From positions 1-33,521 of the forward strand of contig CALYRG010000013.1 of NCBI GenBank assembly GCA_945482615.1: a stretch of 33,521 bases of DNA, in the 5' to 3' direction. Made by a program: the position numbers and the translations under genes. The notes below the pieces were generated by a model that was not told the origin of the DNA, made no database searches, and saw only the letters and a list, made by a program, of their open reading frames with translations. The DNA is from an uncultured Clostridia bacterium. GTDB lineage: Bacteria; Bacillota; Clostridia; Oscillospirales; Oscillospiraceae. This document shows, in pieces, positions 24,548 to 33,334 of the stretch (position 1 is the stretch's first letter; every line of letters begins with the position of its first letter).

Positions 24548-25876
24548 TTATATGACCGCCAACACAAGCATCAGCAGGAACAGCACGATCAGCGCAGCCC
24601 GGAAGCCCAGACCAAGGAGCGCTCCCTTGATGCAGGCCTTGTAGTTACGGATATAGTTCTTCCTGCGGAAGAGGAACCCGGTAAGCAGGGCAAGCAGCGG
24701 CAGGAAAAAGCCTGCAAACTTATACCAGAAGGAACCGGTATCGTGGACAGGGGCAGACAGAATATAGTCGCCGCTGGACATGGGAGCATCCTGCCCCTTC
24801 TCCGCCCGAGCCTTTTCGGCCTCCTGCTCTTCCTCCTCGGTGAGAATGGTGATGCTCTTCAGGGGCACATTCTTCTCCCGGATGGCCTTGTACTCCTCGA
24901 TCTCCTTTTTGTTGCCGTAGACATAGTGGCCGTGGCCGATGCAGACCATCTCCGGCTTGTCCTCGCTGTAGTCGTGGACGGAAGGATCGTAGGTGAAAAG
25001 CTGCTTGTGCTTTTCAAGCTTTGGGTCGGGAATGGGAATGGCGGAGATCAGACTGCGGGTGTAGGGATGCAGGGGGAAGTCAAACAGCTCCTCCGCCTCC
25101 GCAATCTCCACGATGTCGCCCTTGTAGATGACGCCGATCCGGTCCGAGATAAAGCGGACGATGGACAGGTCATGGGCAATAAAGAGGTAGGTGGTTCCCT
25201 CCTCCCGCTGGAACTTCTTCAGCAGATTCAGAACCTGGGCGCGGATGGACACATCCAGAGCGGAAATGGGCTCATCCGCCACCACCAGCTCCGGCTCCAT
25301 AATCATGGCCCGTGCCAGACCGATTCTTTGGCGCTGGCCGCCGGAGAACTCGTGAGGATACCGGGTCAGATGCTCAGGAAGCAGTCCCACTTCCTTGATC
25401 ATTTCCTCGACCTTCCGGATTCGGTCTGCCTCGTCCTTGTACAGGTGGAAGTTGTACAGGCCCTCAGACACAATATAGTCCACGGTGGCCCGCTCGTTCA
25501 GGGAGGCGGCAGGGTCCTGGAAGACCATCTGGATATTCCGGATGACCTCCCGGTCCAGACTGCGGGGGATATTGCCGGAAATCCGCACACCCTTGTACAG
25601 GATTTCACCGGCCGCACAAGGGTTGACCCGGATGACGGCGCGGCCGATGGTAGTCTTGCCGGAGCCGGATTCACCTACCAGGGAGAAGGTCTCCCCCTTG
25701 TAAATGTCAAAGCTGGCGTTCTTCACGGCCTTCACCGCGTTGTCGCCCTTGCCGAAGGTGATGTCCACATTTTTCAGCGACAGCAGAACCTCTCTGCCGT
25801 TTTCGTCCAGGGGGCCATGCTCCGGGAGATGCCGGGCGGTGGCCTCGTTATTCAAAGTATCCGTATTCTTTGCCAC
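24548..25876 (-). CDS. amiF: Ami-type oligopeptide ABC ATPase (AmiF/OppF) with C-terminal membrane tail
   Basis: The protein has 442 residues from a GTG start at 25876, ten bases after AGGAG. Residues of about 30-325 are a complete ATPase: Walker A 68-75, Q120, signature '[14 protein letters not shown]' (178 on), DEP at 201-203, H235. '[17 protein letters not shown]' followed by 'GHGHYVYGN' at 294-322 is the usual end of AmiF-type ATPases. Instead of stopping, it continues for about 115 residues: an acidic stretch with '[17 protein letters not shown]' (346 on), then two hydrophobic segments (about 386-404 and 416-441) with a basic '[15 protein letters not shown]' between them. This would tether the ATPase to the membrane independently of the permeases. 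It follows the enlarged OppD-type gene by 13 bases. Confidence 0.92.
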   Translation of the reverse strand: MAKNTDTLNNEATARHLPEHGPLDENGREVLLSLKNVDITFGKGDNAVKAVKNASFDIYKGETFSLVGESGSGKTTIGRAVIRVNPCAAGEILYKGVRISGNIPRSLDREVIRNIQMVFQDPAASLNERATVDYIVSEGLYNFHLYKDEADRIRKVEEMIKEVGLLPEHLTRYPHEFSGGQRQRIGLARAMIMEPELVVADEPISALDVSIRAQVLNLLKKFQREEGTTYLFIAHDLSIVRFISDRIGVIYKGDIVEIAEAEELFDFPLHPYTRSLISAIPIPDPKLEKHKQLFTYDPSVHDYSEDKPEMVCIGHGHYVYGNKKEIEEYKAIREKNVPLKSITILTEEEEQEAEKARAEKGQDAPMSSGDYILSAPVHDTGSFWYKFAGFFLPLLALLTGFLFRRKNYIRNYKACIKGALLGLGFRAALIVLFLLMLVLAVI

Positions 25877-25889
25877 AGCACATCATCTC

Positions 25890-27638
25890 CTAAATATTGA
25901 ATGCATCCAGCAGCTTCTCGTGCAGATTCCGGATGGCCTCGGGCTTTTCGATCTTCGGTGCTCTGGGATCCAGCAGCCAGGTCTTGGCGAAGTGGGTCTC
26001 GGTGATCTGGAACATGGGTGGATCCTGCAGCGTGTCGATGGTCAGGCAGTAGGGGTTGCGGGGCGCAAAGGGGTCGCCCACAATCTTGTTATACAGGGAC
26101 GGGGGTGTACCGGTGATGGAGTACAGCTGGGTATTGCGCTGTGCCAGCTGGGGAAGGCTGGACAGCATGGCCCAGGTGTAGGGGTGCCGGGGGTCGTAGA
26201 AGACCTCCTCCACCTTGCCCAGCTCCACAATCTGCCCGGCGTACAGCACCGCAACCCGGTCGGCGATGTTGGCCACCACACCCAGGTCATGGGTGATGAA
26301 GACGATGGTGTAGTGGAACTCCTTCTGCAGATCCTTGATGAGCTTCAGAATCTGGGCCTGAATGGTCACGTCCAGAGCGGTGGTGGGCTCGTCGCAGATG
26401 AGAATCTTGGGCTGGCAGGACAGGGCGATGGCGATGACGATTCTCTGGCGCATACCGCCGGAGTACTGGAAGGGATAGTCGTCAAACCGGGCCTCCGCAT
26501 TGGGAATGCCAACCTTCTTCATCAGCTCCAGGGCCCGGGCTCTGGCCTCGGCCTCGGTGCAGTCCTGGTGCTTGAGGATGACGGACATGATCTGTTTGCC
26601 GATGGTGATGATGGGGTTCAGGGAGGTCATGGGGTCCTGGAACACGGTGGCGATGCGGCTGCCCCGGATCTGGGTCAGATCCTTGGCGTATTTCACATTG
26701 GCAAGGTCTATGACGCAGTTGCCATGGAGCCGGTCCTCTGTCTCGTCCAGCAGCTTGACCCGGAAGATGACATCTCTGAACACCTGATTGCGGACGGTGT
26801 CGCTGCTCAGGTCTGCACCCATGCACATTGCTTTTTTCAGGCTGTTCAGGAGCTTCACGATCATCCGTGTGCGGGTCACGAAGTTGTACCGGCCCACGGA
26901 CAGGTACACCTCCTTGGCAATCTCCTCATTGCGCGCTTCGGTTTCCTTGGTGATGGGCTGGGCGCACTCCTGGGCGTAGGTCTTTTTCAGCGCCTCCATG
27001 CGCTGCCGATAGGACTCCAGATAGGCGGTGTCCTGCCGGGCCGCGGCTTTGTGCGCCTTGATGGTGCCGGTCATTTCCTTTGACAGCGCCTTCATCTGGG
27101 CATCCAGCTCGTCAATTTCTTTGGATGTCGCCCGGATTTTCTCCTTCTCGGTCTTGGGATCGAAGGTCTGCTTCAGGTTGAAGGCCTCGGCCCGGCGGAA
27201 CTGCAGATCATTCAGCTTCTCGGTAAAGGTCTGCTCCTCTGCATCGGAGAGAATCTCCTTCTGCATTTTCTCAGACTCCAGCTCCTTCATCCGGCGGTAG
27301 GTTTCCGCGCCGTTTTCCAGTCTGGCATAGGCGTTCAGGGTATTGGCAATGGTACGGATGCGTTTGCGTTCCGCATCTCCCAGCTTCACCACGGTGTCGG
27401 CCAGCTCCGGATCGTTGAACACGATGGTGCCCTGGTCGATGAAGCCGTTTTCGTCCAGCATATTGGCAAAGGTCTTGGTGAAGACGGATTTGCCGGAGCC
27501 GGATTCACCCACGATGGCGATGGACTCATCCTCGTAAATGTCCAGGTCAATGCCCCGGATAGCAGTGAGCACTCTGCCCCGGACGTGGAACTTGACCACC
27601 AGATCCCGGACGGACAGCAATACGTTCTTTTCTTCCAT
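25890..27638 (-). CDS. amiE: Ami-type oligopeptide ABC ATPase (AmiE/OppD) with ~230-residue insertion
   Basis: The protein has 582 residues. Walker A (44-51), Q334 in '[12 protein letters not shown]', signature '[14 protein letters not shown]' (393 on), Walker B '[12 protein letters not shown]' (412 on) and H450 are all intact. However, 284 residues separate the Walker A lysine from the Q-loop, against 51 in the OppD at 14448-15479. The extra part (about 77-305) starts after '[10 protein letters not shown]' and is rich in Glu, Lys, Arg and Leu, with long helical, probably coiled-coil stretches ('[19 protein letters not shown]', '[19 protein letters not shown]'). The C-terminal '[20 protein letters not shown]' is Ami-type. 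The Cys-rich motif is present without its four cysteines ('[20 protein letters not shown]'). GGAGG precedes ATG 27638. Confidence 0.93.
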   Translation of the reverse strand: MEEKNVLLSVRDLVVKFHVRGRVLTAIRGIDLDIYEDESIAIVGESGSGKSVFTKTFANMLDENGFIDQGTIVFNDPELADTVVKLGDAERKRIRTIANTLNAYARLENGAETYRRMKELESEKMQKEILSDAEEQTFTEKLNDLQFRRAEAFNLKQTFDPKTEKEKIRATSKEIDELDAQMKALSKEMTGTIKAHKAAARQDTAYLESYRQRMEALKKTYAQECAQPITKETEARNEEIAKEVYLSVGRYNFVTRTRMIVKLLNSLKKAMCMGADLSSDTVRNQVFRDVIFRVKLLDETEDRLHGNCVIDLANVKYAKDLTQIRGSRIATVFQDPMTSLNPIITIGKQIMSVILKHQDCTEAEARARALELMKKVGIPNAEARFDDYPFQYSGGMRQRIVIAIALSCQPKILICDEPTTALDVTIQAQILKLIKDLQKEFHYTIVFITHDLGVVANIADRVAVLYAGQIVELGKVEEVFYDPRHPYTWAMLSSLPQLAQRNTQLYSITGTPPSLYNKIVGDPFAPRNPYCLTIDTLQDPPMFQITETHFAKTWLLDPRAPKIEKPEAIRNLHEKLLDAFNI

Positions 27639-27652
27639 GTCACGCGCCTCCT

Positions 27653-28633
27653 CTACATCATGTGGGATCTGGGATCGGAAGCGTCACCCAGGTTCTGGCC
27701 GGCAACGTACAGCACGATGGCAATGATGGAGGCCAGCACCACGGGGCTCCAGAATTCCATTTCCCAGCCGGGCGTCAGCATGGCGCTCTGGGCGTTGGTA
27801 ATCAGCTTGCCCAGGGTGGTATCGGTAAGGCCCAGTCCGATGAAGGACAGGAACACTTCCATGCTGATATAGGAGGGAATCTCCACAGCCGCCTGGGTGA
27901 CGATGATGGAGGTCAGGAAGGGCAGCAGGTTCTTGGTGGCAATCCGCAGGGTGGGGGTGCCCAGGCAGCGGGAGGCCAGATTGTACTCCCGATCCCGGAT
28001 GATCAGCACCTGGGTACGGAAGAAGTGGGCAATGGCCAGCCAGCCGGTGATGGTCAGGGCAAACACCATGGTCCAGAATTTGGGCCGGAAGATCAGCACC
28101 AGCACGGAGCACAGCAGCTGATAGGGGATGTTGCCAACCACATTATATACTTCCAGCATAATTTTATCCGCCCGCTTGGAGTAGCCCCACAGGGCACCCA
28201 CAATGACGCCCACCACCATGTTGATGAGGGCACACACCAGGGCCAGAGCGATGGAGATCCGGGCGCCGGCCCACACCGCATCGAAGGTGGAGTTGCCGGA
28301 GGCGCCGGTGCCCAGGCACCAGTGGATGTTTCGCCCGAACTTTTCCATGGCCGCGGCAGGGGTCAGGTGCTTTGCAGTGCTGTCCATCAGGTTGGCGAAC
28401 TCATCATAGCCCGACAGGGGCGGGTAGACGAAGGCGAACACGATGACGAACACCAGCAGCACCAGAACAAAAATATTGATTTTCTTCCGGAAGAACACAC
28501 GGAAGACGGACTTCCAGTAGGAGTAGCGGGGGGCAGTAATCTTCTCTGCCTCGCTTTCGTTGTTGGGATGCAGGGAGAACAGCTCCTCCTCCGACATACC
28601 AAACTGGTCCAGATTGATGGTTTCTTTCTTCAT
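27653..28633 (-). CDS. amiD: Ami-type oligopeptide permease (AmiD/OppC)
   Basis: The protein has 326 residues from ATG 28633, which is spaced normally from AGGTGAG; a GTG at 28642 overlapping the upstream stop is the alternative. The N-terminus 'NLDQFGMSEEELFSLHPNNE' is cytoplasmic, followed by a first membrane segment 'NIFVLVLLVFVIVFAFVY', an external loop with 'HWCLGTGASGNSTFDAVWAG' (the place of the 'HPLGTD' motif), and a five-segment permease core with the EAA-type loop 'NLASRCLGTPTLRIATKNLLP'. It forms the channel with the AmiC-type protein and follows it directly. Confidence 0.92.
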   Translation of the reverse strand: MKKETINLDQFGMSEEELFSLHPNNESEAEKITAPRYSYWKSVFRVFFRKKINIFVLVLLVFVIVFAFVYPPLSGYDEFANLMDSTAKHLTPAAAMEKFGRNIHWCLGTGASGNSTFDAVWAGARISIALALVCALINMVVGVIVGALWGYSKRADKIMLEVYNVVGNIPYQLLCSVLVLIFRPKFWTMVFALTITGWLAIAHFFRTQVLIIRDREYNLASRCLGTPTLRIATKNLLPFLTSIIVTQAAVEIPSYISMEVFLSFIGLGLTDTTLGKLITNAQSAMLTPGWEMEFWSPVVLASIIAIVLYVAGQNLGDASDPRSHMM

Positions 28634-28638
28634 GCTGC

Positions 28639-30210
28639 TCACCTGGCTTTCGTGTTGAAGGAGATTCGGGGATCCACAGCCGCCATCATCACGTCGCCCA
28701 GAATCAGGGACACAACGCTCAGCAGGCCGTAGAACAGGCAGATGCCCACGATGACGTTGTTATCGTAGGTCTGGATGGCGGTGACCATCAGGCCGCCGGT
28801 ACCGGGAATGGCGTACACACGCTCGGTGTAGAACGCACCGACCAGACTGAACAGGACGCTGGCGGGAATGCCCTGGACAATGGGCACCACCGCATTGCGC
28901 ATAATGTGCTTGCTGAATATCTCGCCCTCGGTCAGGCCGTTGGAGCGGGCGAACTTGACATAGTCGGAGTTCTTCTGATCGATCATATACCGGCGCATCC
29001 AGCGCATCAGCCGGGCGATGCTGGGCATGGCCAGGGAGATGATGGGAAGCAGGTACATCATCTTGTTGGTGGATTCCAGGTCAAAGGTGGTGGGAATCTT
29101 GAGTGCATAGCCGATGGTCTTGACCATGAAGATATAGCTCAGGGAGGGAACGGCGGTAATGAACACGATATAGAAGGTGCCGATCTTGTCCACCAGCTTG
29201 TCCGCCTTCAGAGCCATCCAGACACCCAGGGGCAGACCGATCAGGTAAGCCAGGATTACAGACAGGACGCCGAACAGGAAGGAGTAGCCCATCTTGGACA
29301 TGCCGCCCTTGAAGGTGCTGGTCTGGGTGTAGTCATCGGTATAGCGGGTGCCGTACAGAACCTCGCCGGCCTGCAGAGAACCGGGGACATAGGTAGCCGT
29401 GTGCAGGTCGTCGGCGCTTTGCTCGGTCAGGCCGGTGGGGTAGGTGATCTGCGTGGGAATATAGGCACCCTGACTGGCCGTCATTGTATCAAAAACATCA
29501 ATACCCTGGTTGACCACAAAGGATTTTCCAAGGTGGAGGGTGAGGAAATTCTGATGAATATACGGGAACTTGCTGTCAAAGTACAGAAGATACTTGTGAT
29601 AGGTTCCGTTGCCCATGATCGCGGGGGAGAACTTTTCTCCGCCGTACATGGGATCGTACAGGGTGAAGGTCAGCTTCCGCTCACCGATATCCTCCTGCAC
29701 ATAGTGGATGTTGTCAAATTCCAGAATGCCTGTGAAATAATGGATGGCCCGGTCCCAGATGGGCTTATCCTTGGCGGCGAACAGTGCCGCCTGGCCGCCG
29801 TTGGCGACCTTCCTGCCGTTCATCACCGTGTCCAGGCGGGTGACGGCATAGCCCTTGGCGGTATAATACTGGGTGAACTTTTCCACATATTCTTTTGTCA
29901 GGGCAGAGTCCTTTTCGGGAGTCCGGCCCAGCTTGACGGCATCGGCGCGGGTTGCCTCGTCGATTTCACCGCTCTTGGTCAGCTGCGTCAGGTAGTCGGC
30001 GTAGGTCACATAGTCGAGATAGCCATATTCTTCCCATTTGCTGTACTGATAGGTGGTCTTTGCGTTGTTGGTTCTCTTGCTGAACACAGGATCCGCCGCG
30101 AAAATCAACTGGCGGTCCATGAGGGTAAAGATCATAACCATGACAATGACCAGCATGACCGCAACCGAGAGGATGCCGCGAATGAGTCTGTTTAATACAT
30201 ATTTCGTCAT
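28639..30210 (-). CDS. amiC: Ami-type oligopeptide permease (AmiC/OppB) with large external domain
   Basis: The protein has 523 residues, against about 305 for OppB in the other cluster. One membrane segment near residues 12-32 is followed by about 275 external residues (roughly 33-310, including 'YLTQLTKSGEIDEATRADAV' and 'YFDSKFPYIHQNFLTLHLGKSF'). The permease core follows: 'FLFGVLSVILAYLIGLPLGVWMAL', the EAA loop 'YVKFARSNGLTEGEIFSKHI', and 'AFYTERVYAIPGTGGLMVTAI'. Enlarged first loops are known for AmiC-type permeases, so this fits the type. It is separated from the binding-protein gene by 98 bases holding a terminator-like hairpin. Confidence 0.92.
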   Translation of the reverse strand: MTKYVLNRLIRGILSVAVMLVIVMVMIFTLMDRQLIFAADPVFSKRTNNAKTTYQYSKWEEYGYLDYVTYADYLTQLTKSGEIDEATRADAVKLGRTPEKDSALTKEYVEKFTQYYTAKGYAVTRLDTVMNGRKVANGGQAALFAAKDKPIWDRAIHYFTGILEFDNIHYVQEDIGERKLTFTLYDPMYGGEKFSPAIMGNGTYHKYLLYFDSKFPYIHQNFLTLHLGKSFVVNQGIDVFDTMTASQGAYIPTQITYPTGLTEQSADDLHTATYVPGSLQAGEVLYGTRYTDDYTQTSTFKGGMSKMGYSFLFGVLSVILAYLIGLPLGVWMALKADKLVDKIGTFYIVFITAVPSLSYIFMVKTIGYALKIPTTFDLESTNKMMYLLPIISLAMPSIARLMRWMRRYMIDQKNSDYVKFARSNGLTEGEIFSKHIMRNAVVPIVQGIPASVLFSLVGAFYTERVYAIPGTGGLMVTAIQTYDNNVIVGICLFYGLLSVVSLILGDVMMAAVDPRISFNTKAR

Positions 30211-30239
30211 AATACCACTCTCGCATTTTGTTTAAGAAA

Positions 30240-30267
30240 GGGGCTGGACCACTTGGGATCCAGCCCC
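30240..30267 (-). terminator. Hairpin between the binding-protein and AmiC-type genes
   Basis: Perfect 9-bp arms (GGGGCTGGA/TCCAGCCCC) with a 10-base loop, followed on the minus strand by TTTCTTAAAC. A leaky terminator here would give more binding protein than membrane and ATPase subunits, a common arrangement. Confidence 0.65.
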
Positions 30268-30308
30268 CAACTTTGCTTAGGTTTCAGCTCTTTTCCAGCG
30301 GATGATCC

Positions 30309-32501
30309 TTAGAACAGGCCGAAGCTCTTGGTCATACCGTTGCCGCCGGGCAGCATGGTATCCAGGTAGGTCTTGGGATCGCCGTAGTCGGGGCCCCAGC
30401 CGCCGTTGGTGCCGATGTCGTAGTTCATCTCGGCGCCGGTGTTGGGATAGTAGGTGGCATCGTACCAATCCTGTGCAGTCTCGTAGGGAACGATGTCCAC
30501 GATGACCACGCCGCCCAGGACGGACTCAATGCTCTGCTTGTAAGCCTGGCCCTCATTCTTGAAAGCCTCGGAGCCAAAGAAGTTGGCCAGATCCAGGTGG
30601 ATGGGGTTCTCGGCGGAGATCTCCAGACCCTGAGCCTTCAGCTCCTCGATGGCGATGGCCAGCTCGGCCTTGGCGACCTCGGGGTTGTACCAGCCGTCGT
30701 AGCCGGAGCCCATGCCGGTCTCCGTGTCGAAGGCCTTGATGTGGCTGCCGTCAGCCTCCAGCTGGGCCTGGCGGATGGTGCCGTAGGCGGTGCCGGCGGG
30801 GAAGGTGGTGGCGGTGCCGTTGATGTCCACGGTCACGTCATGCTCCAATGTGACAAAGTCGCCGGGGACGTAGGCGTTGATCATGGAGTTGTACTTCAGA
30901 TCCTCGCCGCGGCGCTGTGCGTTGGCAGTGGCACGGTCGATGGCGTAGTGAACAGCGCGGCGGAAGTGGACGTTGAGCATCGCGGTGCGGGCAGCAGCCT
31001 GCTGCTCCTCGGTCTGCGCAGAGACGCCCAGGGTGGCGTCATTGTAGTTGGCGAAGGCCTTCCGGTTGACGTTCAGCCAGGCAACAAAGCTGGTGGCATC
31101 GGTCTCGGAAACGTAAGCGAACTCATCGAACAGTCCGTCGGACTTGGCAATCTCCATGGTGGAGGTGTTCAGAGCAGCAGCGTCCACGTCGCCGGCCTTC
31201 ATGTCGTTGTAGGACTTGGTGGTGTCGGTGCCATCATTGTACTTCCAGGTCAGGGTCTTCACGTTCCTGGCATCGGGGTTCCAGTAGGTGGGGTTGGCGG
31301 AGAAGACGATGGTGTTCTTCTCGGTGAAGCTCTTGATCAGGAAGGGGCCGTTGTAAGCGATGGAGTCGGGGCCCTTGCCGTAGGTGTAGGAAGCGCTGTC
31401 CTTGGCAGTGGCAAACTCGTCAACGCCGAAGGCGCCGCCCTGAGCCAGGAAGTAAGCCCGGTTCATGGGAGCGAAGATGCTGTAGCCAAGCATGGTCAGG
31501 AAGTAGGGAGTGGAATCGGTGAGGGTGTACTCCAGGGTGTAGTCATCCAGCGCCTTGACGCCCACATCGTTAAAGTCGGTGGTCTCGCCGGACATGTACT
31601 CGGTAGCGCCCACGATCAGGCCGTCAACCAGCCACTCCAGGCCTGCCTGTGCGTCCATCATGTGCTGCATACCGGCAACCCAGTCGTCAGCGGTGACTTC
31701 GCCCAGCTCACGGCCCTGAGAGTCAACCCACTTCACGCCCTGACGGATCTTGAAGGTAAAGACGGTCATATCGTCGTTGGCTTCCACGCTCTCAGCCAGA
31801 GCGCACTGCTGGTTGTTCTTCAGATCGTAGGTCATCAGGCCGTCGTAGGTCTGCACCAGAGCCTCGGCGTCGGCCTGCAGATAGGTGGCCAGAATGTCCC
31901 AGGTCTGAGGATCAGCGGTGTTGATATAGTCATAGCTGTCCTTCATGGTGTAGCCCTTGTCCGCCAGGAAGGCCTTGGCATCGGCCACATAGGAAGCAGC
32001 ATCGGCAGCGTTCAGCCACATGGCCTTCAGCTCGTCCCGGTCGGCAGCCTTGATGGGCTCGGTGGTGACCATGACGGAGTACTGGCGGTCGGAGTCGTTG
32101 CCCCACAGGGTGGTGTTGATGGTCTTGGGCACCACACGGCCAATGGCATAAGCGCCGCCATTGGAGGTGGAGGGCTGCAGCACGCTGGCCTGGAGCAGCT
32201 TGGCCTCAGCCAGAGCTTCCAGAGCGTAGCGCTCGGAAACGTCCATGCACTCCAGAGCCTTCATGTAGGCATCGTAGTAGTCGCCCAGGACGTACTCATA
32301 GATCTCCTCGTCGGTGGCATCGGGGCCGGGAACCGCGGGAGCCTCAACAGCGGCGGGAGCCTCCGTTGCGGGAGTGGTCTCGGCAGGAGCCGGGGCAGGT
32401 GCGGTGGTAGCCGCAGTCTGGTTGCCGCCGCAGCCGGCCAGGATGCTCAGACACATGGTAAGAGCCAGAACCAGCGCAAGCAGCTTCTTTGCGTTTTTCA
32501 T
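30309..32501 (-). CDS. amiA: Ami-type oligopeptide-binding lipoprotein, apparently circularly permuted
   Basis: The protein has 730 residues from ATG 32501, next to GGAGGT; lipobox LAGC has Cys24, followed by an Ala/Pro/Thr linker to about 60. Residues of about 65-165 ('YYDAYMKALECMDVSERYAL', 'AEAKLLQASVLQPSTSNGG', 'IGRVVPKTINTTLWGND', 'DELKAMW') match the segment that normally ends AmiA proteins. The usual beginning only appears at about 186 ('MKDSYDYINTADPQTWDIL', 'VQTYDGLMTYDLKNN'), followed in normal order by 'FKIRQGVKWVDSQG', 'VKALDDYTLEYTL', 'YNGPFLIKSF', 'HFRRAVHYAIDRA' and 'GGWGPDYGDPKTYLDTM'. The protein then stops 14 residues later, where the missing closing segment should begin. 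It should bind peptides outside the cell for the downstream Ami-type permease. The comparison with streptococcal AmiA is from memory. Confidence 0.92.
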   Translation of the reverse strand: MKNAKKLLALVLALTMCLSILAGCGGNQTAATTAPAPAPAETTPATEAPAAVEAPAVPGPDATDEEIYEYVLGDYYDAYMKALECMDVSERYALEALAEAKLLQASVLQPSTSNGGAYAIGRVVPKTINTTLWGNDSDRQYSVMVTTEPIKAADRDELKAMWLNAADAASYVADAKAFLADKGYTMKDSYDYINTADPQTWDILATYLQADAEALVQTYDGLMTYDLKNNQQCALAESVEANDDMTVFTFKIRQGVKWVDSQGRELGEVTADDWVAGMQHMMDAQAGLEWLVDGLIVGATEYMSGETTDFNDVGVKALDDYTLEYTLTDSTPYFLTMLGYSIFAPMNRAYFLAQGGAFGVDEFATAKDSASYTYGKGPDSIAYNGPFLIKSFTEKNTIVFSANPTYWNPDARNVKTLTWKYNDGTDTTKSYNDMKAGDVDAAALNTSTMEIAKSDGLFDEFAYVSETDATSFVAWLNVNRKAFANYNDATLGVSAQTEEQQAAARTAMLNVHFRRAVHYAIDRATANAQRRGEDLKYNSMINAYVPGDFVTLEHDVTVDINGTATTFPAGTAYGTIRQAQLEADGSHIKAFDTETGMGSGYDGWYNPEVAKAELAIAIEELKAQGLEISAENPIHLDLANFFGSEAFKNEGQAYKQSIESVLGGVVIVDIVPYETAQDWYDATYYPNTGAEMNYDIGTNGGWGPDYGDPKTYLDTMLPGGNGMTKSFGLF

Positions 32502-32608
32502 TTTTTTACCTCCTATAATATTTTGCTTGTGGTATCTGAAAACAGGTTTCCCTGTAATCATGCATTTTATAGCTTCCAGATGACCATCCTTCTGGGTGAA
32601 ACACAGAA

Positions 32609-32632
32609 TGTCAAAATGGGTACCCATTTTGA
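32609..32632 (-). promoter_or_regulatory. 22-bp perfect palindrome overlapping a TTGACA box
   Basis: Positions 32611-32632 consist of TCAAAATGGGT followed by its exact complement, with no loop. On the minus strand the right half runs into TTGACA (32614-32609), about 108 bases before the binding-protein ATG. The -10 position at 17-base spacing reads AAGGAT, which is poor. The palindrome is a good candidate operator for a dimeric repressor of the Ami-type operon. Confidence 0.5.
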
Positions 32633-32923
32633 TTTTCGTGAAAAAGCTTTCGTGTGCGAATCACGGACAACTGTGGGAACAAAAAAACCGGAGCAACAGC
32701 CCCGAAAGGTCCAGAACGGTCTGCGGGAAGCGGCAAACCAGCACATCCCGGGCAGCTGTCCTTTCCTTTGGGAAAAACAACCCCGGCAAGTGGCTGACTT
32801 TTTATATTTTAGCGCATTTCCATGACATTTTCAAGGCCTTTTTGGTCGTTCCCAAAAATTTCGATAAAAATATATAGTTTGCACAATTATTCCTTCCGGA
32901 ACTATGATATTTCGACAGACATT

Positions 32924-32952
32924 TTGGGGACGGCAATACTCGCCGCCCCCAA
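32924..32952. other. Hairpin downstream of the TSCPD gene
   Basis: An 11-bp stem with one wobble (TTGGGGACGGC/GCCGCCCCCAA) and a 7-base loop, about 20 bases after the TSCPD stop. There is no T run, so termination is uncertain. Confidence 0.45.
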
Positions 32953-32970
32953 GACTGACGTGTGTGTGCT

Positions 32971-33219
32971 TCAGCCCTGTGCCTTTGCTTCCTTCAGCGC
33001 CTTGGCGAGCTGGTCGGGGCAGGAGGTGTTCTTCATGCCGCAGCGGGTGCCCTCCAACCGGGCAATCACATCGTCCGCATCCATGCCCTCCACAAGAGCG
33101 CCGATGCCCTTGAGATTGCCGTTGCAGCCGCCCAGGAAAGACACATTTTTCACTTTGCCGTCTTCCAGGTCGAAATAGATCATCTGAGAGCAGGTGCCCT
33201 TGGTTTTGTACTGATACAT
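32971..33219 (-). CDS. TSCPD domain protein (TIGR03905 type)
   Basis: The protein has 82 residues and is a stand-alone TSCPD domain: 'TSCPD' at 65-69 and four conserved cysteines (C10, C32, C60, C67), with 'GGCNGNLKGIGALVEGM' in the middle. The same domain occurs at the C-terminus of B12-dependent ribonucleotide reductases. In stand-alone form its function is not established; the cysteines may bind a metal. AGGAAG precedes ATG 33219, and a good promoter lies just upstream. Confidence 0.9.
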   Translation of the reverse strand: MYQYKTKGTCSQMIYFDLEDGKVKNVSFLGGCNGNLKGIGALVEGMDADDVIARLEGTRCGMKNTSCPDQLAKALKEAKAQG

Positions 33220-33245
33220 AAGGTCATCTTCCTTTCTTTTTCCTG

Positions 33246-33274
33246 ATTATACGACAAAACGCCCACACTTGCAA
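33246..33274 (-). promoter_or_regulatory. Promoter of the TSCPD gene
   Basis: On the minus strand TTGCAA (33274-33269) and TATAAT (33251-33246) are separated by 17 bases. Transcription would start about 20 bases before the ATG. Confidence 0.75.
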
Positions 33275-33334
33275 TAGGAAATATTTTTTTCAAACAGGGA
33301 TATCCTAGGAACGAAAAGAAAAGGAGGCATCTGC

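Larger units (their letters stand above)
32502..32970. other. Intergenic region upstream of the Ami-type operon
   Basis: No gene is supported in these 469 bases. The region contains a perfect 22-bp palindrome (32611-32632) and an imperfect 11-bp hairpin at 32924-32952 just after the TSCPD gene. The rest is AT-rich between about 32800 and 32920. Confidence 0.5.

Noticed and set aside
25704..27083. Open frame of 459 codons opposite the AmiE/AmiF genes
   Set aside because: Shadow of two certain ATPase genes; the protein sequence is low-complexity and matches no fold.
30597..32825. Long open frame (742 codons) opposite the Ami-type binding-protein gene
   Set aside because: It mirrors the codon pattern of the lipoprotein gene on the other strand, is Gly/Val/Leu-rich without domain motifs, and has no ribosome binding site.
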